Positions 60,160-64,000 of a stretch of DNA of 64,000 nt are shown here, one piece after another. The translations under genes were made by a program, and so were the position numbers. This DNA comes from Streptomyces thinghirensis (lineage in GTDB: Bacteria; Actinomycetota; Actinomycetia; Streptomycetales; Streptomycetaceae), in contig JAKFGP010000015.1 of assembly GCA_021502835.1 (NCBI GenBank), positions 1 through 64,000 on the forward strand, written 5' to 3'. The notes under the pieces were generated by a model that was not told where the DNA came from, searched no databases, and saw only the letters and a program-made list of their open reading frames with translations. Numbering within the stretch: position 1 is the first letter of the stretch; every line of letters begins with the position of its first letter.

Positions 60160-60846
60160 ATGCCCACGCTGATCCTGGTTAGGCACGGACGTTCCACCGC
60201 CAACACCGAGGGGCTGCTCGCCGGCTGGACGCTCGGCGTCGCCCTCGACGAACGCGCGGGGCCGCGCAGGCCGCCGCGCTGCCCGGTCGGCTCGCCGCCC
60301 TGCCGCTCTCGGAGATCGTCGCCAGCCCGCTGCAACGCTGCCAGGAGACGATCCGCCCACTGCTCGACGCCCGGCCCGGGCTGAAGGCGCACACCGACGA
60401 ACGGATCGGGGAGTGCCACTACGGGGACTGGTCCGGCCGCAAGCTCGCCGAGCTCAAGGACGAGCCCCTGATGGAGGTGGTCCAGGCGCACCCCTCCGCC
60501 GCGGCGTTCCCCGGCGGCGAGTCGATGCGCGCGATGCAGACCCGAGCCGCCGAGGCGGTGCGCGGGTGGAACGCGCGCGTGGGCGCGACCACGGCGCCGA
60601 CGCCGTCTACCTCATGTGCTCCACGGCGACATCATCAAGTCCCTCGTCGCGGAGGCACTCGGCCTCCATCTCGACCTCTTCCAGCGGATCTCCGTCGAGC
60701 CCTGTTCCGTCACCGCGATCCGCTACACCCGGCTGCGCCCGTTCCTCGTCCGCCTCGGCGACACCGGTGACTTCGCCTCCCTGGCCCCGCACGAGGAGCC
60801 CCCTGGTGACCAGGCCCCCGTCGGTGGTGGTGCGGGCGCACCGTGA
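60160..60846 (+). CDS. Histidine phosphatase family protein (MSMEG_4193 type)
   Basis: Phosphoglycerate-mutase fold. LILVRHGRSTANTEGLLAGW has the phospho-His; ASPLQRCQETIRPLLDARPG; ERIGECHYGDWSGRKLAELK; AFPGGESMRAMQTRAAEAVR; and CSHGDIIKSLVAEALGLHLD with the second His (one break at about 60620). From memory this is the mshC-linked TIGR03848 group. ATG 60160. About 225 residues. Breaks near 60260 and 60590. The substrate is unknown; it is first in the mshC block. Confidence 0.88.
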
Positions 60847-60922
60847 TCGTCGGCCGCAGTAGGGTGAAGCGGTTGCAGCAGTGCCTCCGCTATACCTTCC
60901 CCGACTTCCATGGAGACAGGAC

Positions 60923-61512
60923 GTGTCCCGTCAGGTGTTCCTCTACGACCAACCGGAACGTTTCGTGGCCGGTACGGTCGGGCTGCCCGGGCGCCGTACG
61001 TTCTTCCTCCAGGCCACCGCAGGCTCCCGGGTGACCAGCGTGGCCCTGGAGAAGACCCAGGTCGCCGCTCTCGCCGAGCGCATGGACGAACTCCTCGACG
61101 AGGTCGTACGGCGCAGCGGCGGCAGCACCGTCGTCCCCGCCATGGCGCCCACGGAACCCGCCGACACCGCTCCGCTGGACACCCCCGTCGAGGAGGAGTT
61201 CGGGTCGGCACCATGGCGCTGGCCTGGGACGGTGAGGACCAGCGCATGATCGTCGAGGCGCAGGTCTCGTGGAGCTGGACGCCGAGTCCGGAGGAGGACC
61301 TGGCGGAGGCCGAGGAGCGGCTGCTCCAGGACGAGGAGAACGGCCCCCCGATGCTCCGGGTCCGCCTCACCGGCGCGCAGGCCAGGGCCTTCGCCAAGCG
61401 CGCCCTCGACGTCGTCAACGCCGGGCGGCCGCCGTGCCCGCTGTGCAGCCTCCCGCTCGACCCGGAAGGACACGTATGTCCGCGCCAGAACGGATACCGC
61501 CGCGGAGCGTGA
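60923..61512 (+). CDS. DUF3090 family protein
   Basis: About 195 residues. SRQVFLYDQPERFVAGTVGL, PGRRTFFLQATAGSRVTSVA, VALEKTQVAALAERMDELLD, DQRMIVEAQVSWSWTPSPEE, LRVRLTGAQARAFAKRALDV and a C-terminal zinc-ribbon-like [23 protein letters not shown] 60923 follows GGAGACAGG. It overlaps the next gene by 37 bases. Known only as an mshC neighbour (TIGR03847, from memory). One break near 61205. Confidence 0.92.
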
Positions 61513-62305
61513 CCACCGACGCGGCGGCCGCCGAGTTGCTCGCCCGGGGCGAGCTGACCGTGCGCGGATGCATCCGTGACGCCTCCAACGCGGCGCTGTA
61601 CTGCACGGTGACGCACGAGGGACGCTGAGGCGGCCTGCATCTACAAGCCGGTCGCCGGGGAGCGGCCCTGTGGGACTTCCCCGACGGCAGCCTCGCCCAG
61701 CGCGAGGTCGCCGCGTACGAGGTCTCCGAGGCGACCGGCTGGGGGCTCGGTACCGCCCACCGTGCTGCGCGACGGTCCGTACGGCGAGGGCATGTGTCAG
61801 CTGTGGATCGAGGCGGTGCCGGAGACGGAGCTGCTGGCCCTGGTGGAGGACGAGGAGCCCGGCCCCGGCTGGAAGGCGATCGCCCTCGCCGAGGTCGGCG
61901 AGGGCCGCACCGCGCTGCTACGTGCACGCCGACGACGAGCGGCTGCGCCGGCTCGCCGTGCTGGACGCCGTACTCAACAACGCCGACCGCAAGGGCGGCC
62001 ATCTGCTGTCCGCGAGCGGGGAACGGCTGTTCGGCATCGACCACGGGGTGACCTTCCACGCCGAGAACAAGCTGCGCACCCTGCTGTGGGGCTGGGCGGG
62101 GGACCCGCTCACCGGGGAGGCCCTGGCGGTGCTCGACGCCCTCGGAGAAGCCCTGAAGGACGGCAGGACCCTGGCGATCCGGCTCGGCGCGCTGATCAGC
62201 CCGCCGAACTCGACGCCACGCGCGCGCGTGTCGACGCGCTGCCGGCCTCCGAAGCACCCGGAACCAGGCGGCGAGTGGCCGGCCATCCCCTGGCCGCCGG
62301 TCTAG
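61476..62305 (+). CDS. SCO1664 family protein, PI3/4-kinase-like fold
   Basis: About 270 residues. [20 protein letters not shown] then [92 protein letters not shown] and [20 protein letters not shown]. The NADRKGGH and FGIDHGV pair resembles the catalytic and metal-binding loops of phosphatidylinositol-kinase-type proteins. ATG 61476 lies inside the DUF3090 gene. Function unknown. Breaks near 61627, 61665, 61750, 61920 and 62245. Confidence 0.9.
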
Positions 62306-62417
62306 CGAGCCGGTGCCGCCCCCACCGCACAACGGCCGGTTTCGCGCAAGAGCGCCTAACCGGCCATCCGGCAGGGTCCGGTTCGTGTACGGAACACCCG
62401 TCGGTTACGCTCATGAC

Positions 62418-63652
62418 ATGCATGCCTGGCCCGCTTCCGAGGTCCCCGCCCCGCCTGGTCAGGTCGCGACCGCGAAGATCCACGACACCGCGACCGGCGG
62501 CCTGGTCACTCGACCCCGGTCCCGTCGCCCGCATCTATGTCTGCGGCATCACGCCGTACGACGCCACCCACATGGGGCACGCGCGGCGACCTACAACGCG
62601 TTCGACCTCGTACAGCGCGTGTGGCTCGACAACAAGCGGCAGGTTCACTACGTCCAGAACGTCACCGACGTCGACGACCCACTGCTGGAGCGGGCCGTGC
62701 GCGACGGCGTCGACTGGACCGCCCTCGCCGAGAAGGAGACCGTCCTCTTCCGCGAGGACATGACGGCGCTGCGGATGCTGCCGCCGCGGCACTACATAGG
62801 CGCCGTGGAGGCCATACCCGGCATCGTCCCGCTCGTCGAGCGGCTGCGGGACGCGGGCGCGGCGTACGAGCTGGAGGGCGACACCTACTTCTCCGTCGAG
62901 TCCGACCCCCACTTCGGCGGTGTCTCCCACCTCGACGCCGCCGCCATGCGGCTGCTCTCCGCCGAGCGCGGCGGCGACCCGGACCGGCCGGGCAGAAGAA
63001 CCCGCTCGACCCGATGCTGTGGATGGCCGCTCGCGAGGGCGAGCCCAGCTGGGACGGCGGCTCGCCTCGGCGCGGCGGCGCCCCGGCTGGCACATCGAGT
63101 GCGTCGCCATCGCCCTCGACCACCTCGGCATGGGCTTCGACGTCCAGGGCGGCGGCTCCGACCTGGCCTTCCCGCACCACGAGATGGGCGCCTCGCACGC
63201 TCAGGCGCTCACCGGCGAGTTCCCCATGGCCAAGGCGTACGTGCACGCCGGCATGGTCGGTCTCGACGGCGAGAAGATGTCCAGAATCAAGGGCAACCTG
63301 GTCTTCGTCTCGCAGCTGCGCCGCGAGGGCGTCGACCCGGCCGCCATCCGGCTCACGCTGCTCGCGCCCACCACTACCGCTCCGACTGGGGAGTGGACGG
63401 ACCAGGTGCTTCCAGGACGCGCTCGCCCGGGTGGAGCGCTGGCGCGCCGCCGTCTCCCGGCCCGACGGCCCGCCCGCCGAGGCGCTCGTCGAGGAGATCC
63501 GCGAGGCCCTCGCGAACGACCTGGACTCCCCGGCCGCGCTCGACGCCGTCGACCGCTGGGCCGCGCTCCAGCAGGAGAGCGGCGGCACGGACATCGGCGC
63601 CCCCGGCGTCGTCTCCCGCGCGGTCGACGCGCTGCTGGGCGTGGCGCTGTAA
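62418..63652 (+). CDS. mshC: Mycothiol ligase MshC (Cys:GlcN-Ins ligase)
   Basis: Joins L-cysteine to GlcN-inositol in mycothiol synthesis using ATP; a cysteinyl-tRNA-synthetase relative. [26 protein letters not shown] with the HIGH-like HMGH and a zinc Cys; [40 protein letters not shown]; the second zinc-site [40 protein letters not shown]; and [20 protein letters not shown] at the KMSKS site. About 410 residues. ATG 62418. Breaks near 62465, 62512, 62585, 62990, 63065, 63370 and 63408. Last gene of the block. Confidence 0.95.
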
Positions 63653-63685
63653 GCGGGCGCACATACCGAGACAGCAGGCGCACAG

Positions 63686-63726
63686 ACGGAACAGGGGCGC
63701 TTCCCAGCGGAAGCGCCTGTTTCCGT
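63686..63726. terminator. Terminator between convergent mshC and parJ
   Basis: ACGGAACAGGGGCGCTTCC pairs with GGAAGCGCCTGTTTCCGT with two small mismatches around a CAGC loop. It is the only hairpin in this 78-base gap. Confidence 0.75.
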
Positions 63727-63730
63727 TCGT

Positions 63731-64000
63731 TCAGTCCTCCGACGACTCCTCGTCGTCCCCGCTCGTCTTCGGCGGCCTCGGCGGCCGCGTACGGCCGCTG
63801 GGATTGTCCCGCAGATACGGCGTCCCGGAGGTTCCGTCGCCGCCGTCCGCAGTGGCGTGACCACCCGGCCCGCCCGGTCCGGAGCCGTCCCGGCGCCGCA
63901 GATACCGCTCGAACTCGCGGGCGATCGCCTCGCCCGACGCCTCCGGCAGTTCCGCGGTGTCCCGCGCCTCCTCCAGCGACTGGACGTACTCGGCGACCTC
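63731..64000 (-). CDS. parJ: PAC2-family protein, ParJ-like (C-terminal part)
   Basis: Only the last 89 residues lie in the window. [20 protein letters not shown], then [20 protein letters not shown] is the typical end of actinobacterial PAC2 proteins, followed by a flexible Gly/Pro tail with [20 protein letters not shown] and the acidic end DDEESSED (TGA 63731-63733). In S. coelicolor the gene beside mshC (SCO1662) encodes ParJ, which interacts with ParA in sporulation chromosome segregation. Assignment rests on position and the C-terminus. Confidence 0.75.
   Translation of the reverse strand, partial: EVAEYVQSLEEARDTAELPEASGEAIAREFERYLRRRDGSGPGGPGGHATADGGDGTSGTPYLRDNPSGRTRPPRPPKTSGDDEESSED

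Noticed and set aside
1..64000. CRISPR array, prophage, integrase, insertion sequence or biosynthetic megasynthase
   Set aside because: No spaced direct repeats, no phage structural genes, no transposase motifs and no PKS/NRPS domains were seen.

Overview
This window is high-GC actinobacterial chromosome and almost certainly Streptomyces. The strongest evidence is a pair of chaplin genes (chpH, chpC), a mycothiol ligase (mshC), an F420-type oxidoreductase, a [2Fe-2S] SoxR, many TetR/GntR regulators and the codon bias. From memory, not checked by search, the gene order follows the S. coelicolor arm from about SCO1722 (left) down to SCO1662 (right). A dominant technical feature is that most genes, densest left of about 49 kb, are split by single-base insertions or deletions. 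Homology runs straight through the breaks, so I list them as single CDS spans and treat the breaks as probable consensus errors, not pseudogenes. Ends placed inside such regions are approximate.

Left part (1-15.4 kb): the tail of an RskA-type anti-sigma factor; a DrrAB-like ABC exporter with its divergent TetR regulator and two palindromic operators; a lone type-ISP restriction/modification domain protein; a homogentisate dioxygenase whose stop overlaps the start of a GntR regulator; a lipoprotein-TetR pair; a molybdopterin oxidoreductase; a CitMHS citrate-type carrier with a terminator; an MFS exporter; and a badly broken sugar-type ABC ATPase.

Middle (15.5-37 kb) is mostly catabolic: an aldehyde dehydrogenase-alcohol dehydrogenase operon followed by a metabolite:H+ symporter; an ArsR-EamA coupled pair; a TetR divergent from an acyl-CoA dehydrogenase and a YiaA-like membrane protein; TetR converging on a MaoC hydratase; soxR; a beta-keto acid cleavage enzyme; a secreted penicillin-acylase-family enzyme converging on a Tat-exported NamZ-type muramidase; then two converging operons (SDR-acyl-CoA ligase-TetR and phosphotransferase-acyl-CoA dehydrogenase) bracketed by similar operators, suggesting one fatty-acyl degradation regulon.

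Right part (37-64 kb): a His-rich repeat protein, a quinone oxidoreductase, two DUF202 membrane proteins, a NUDIX hydrolase, an APC permease, and a complete idonate/gluconate operon (two dehydrogenases, gntP, gntK) divergent from gntR. Then come tRNA-Leu(GAG), an M20 peptidase, the chaplins, a RecD-like protein that has lost its helicase signatures, an F420-type oxidoreductase, a ferritin-like protein, CorA, and the conserved phosphatase-DUF3090-kinase-like-mshC block that ends in a terminator before parJ.

I saw no CRISPR array, insertion sequence, prophage or obvious foreign island. The two most interesting candidates are the uncharacterised partners of mshC and the apparently helicase-dead RecD-like protein.
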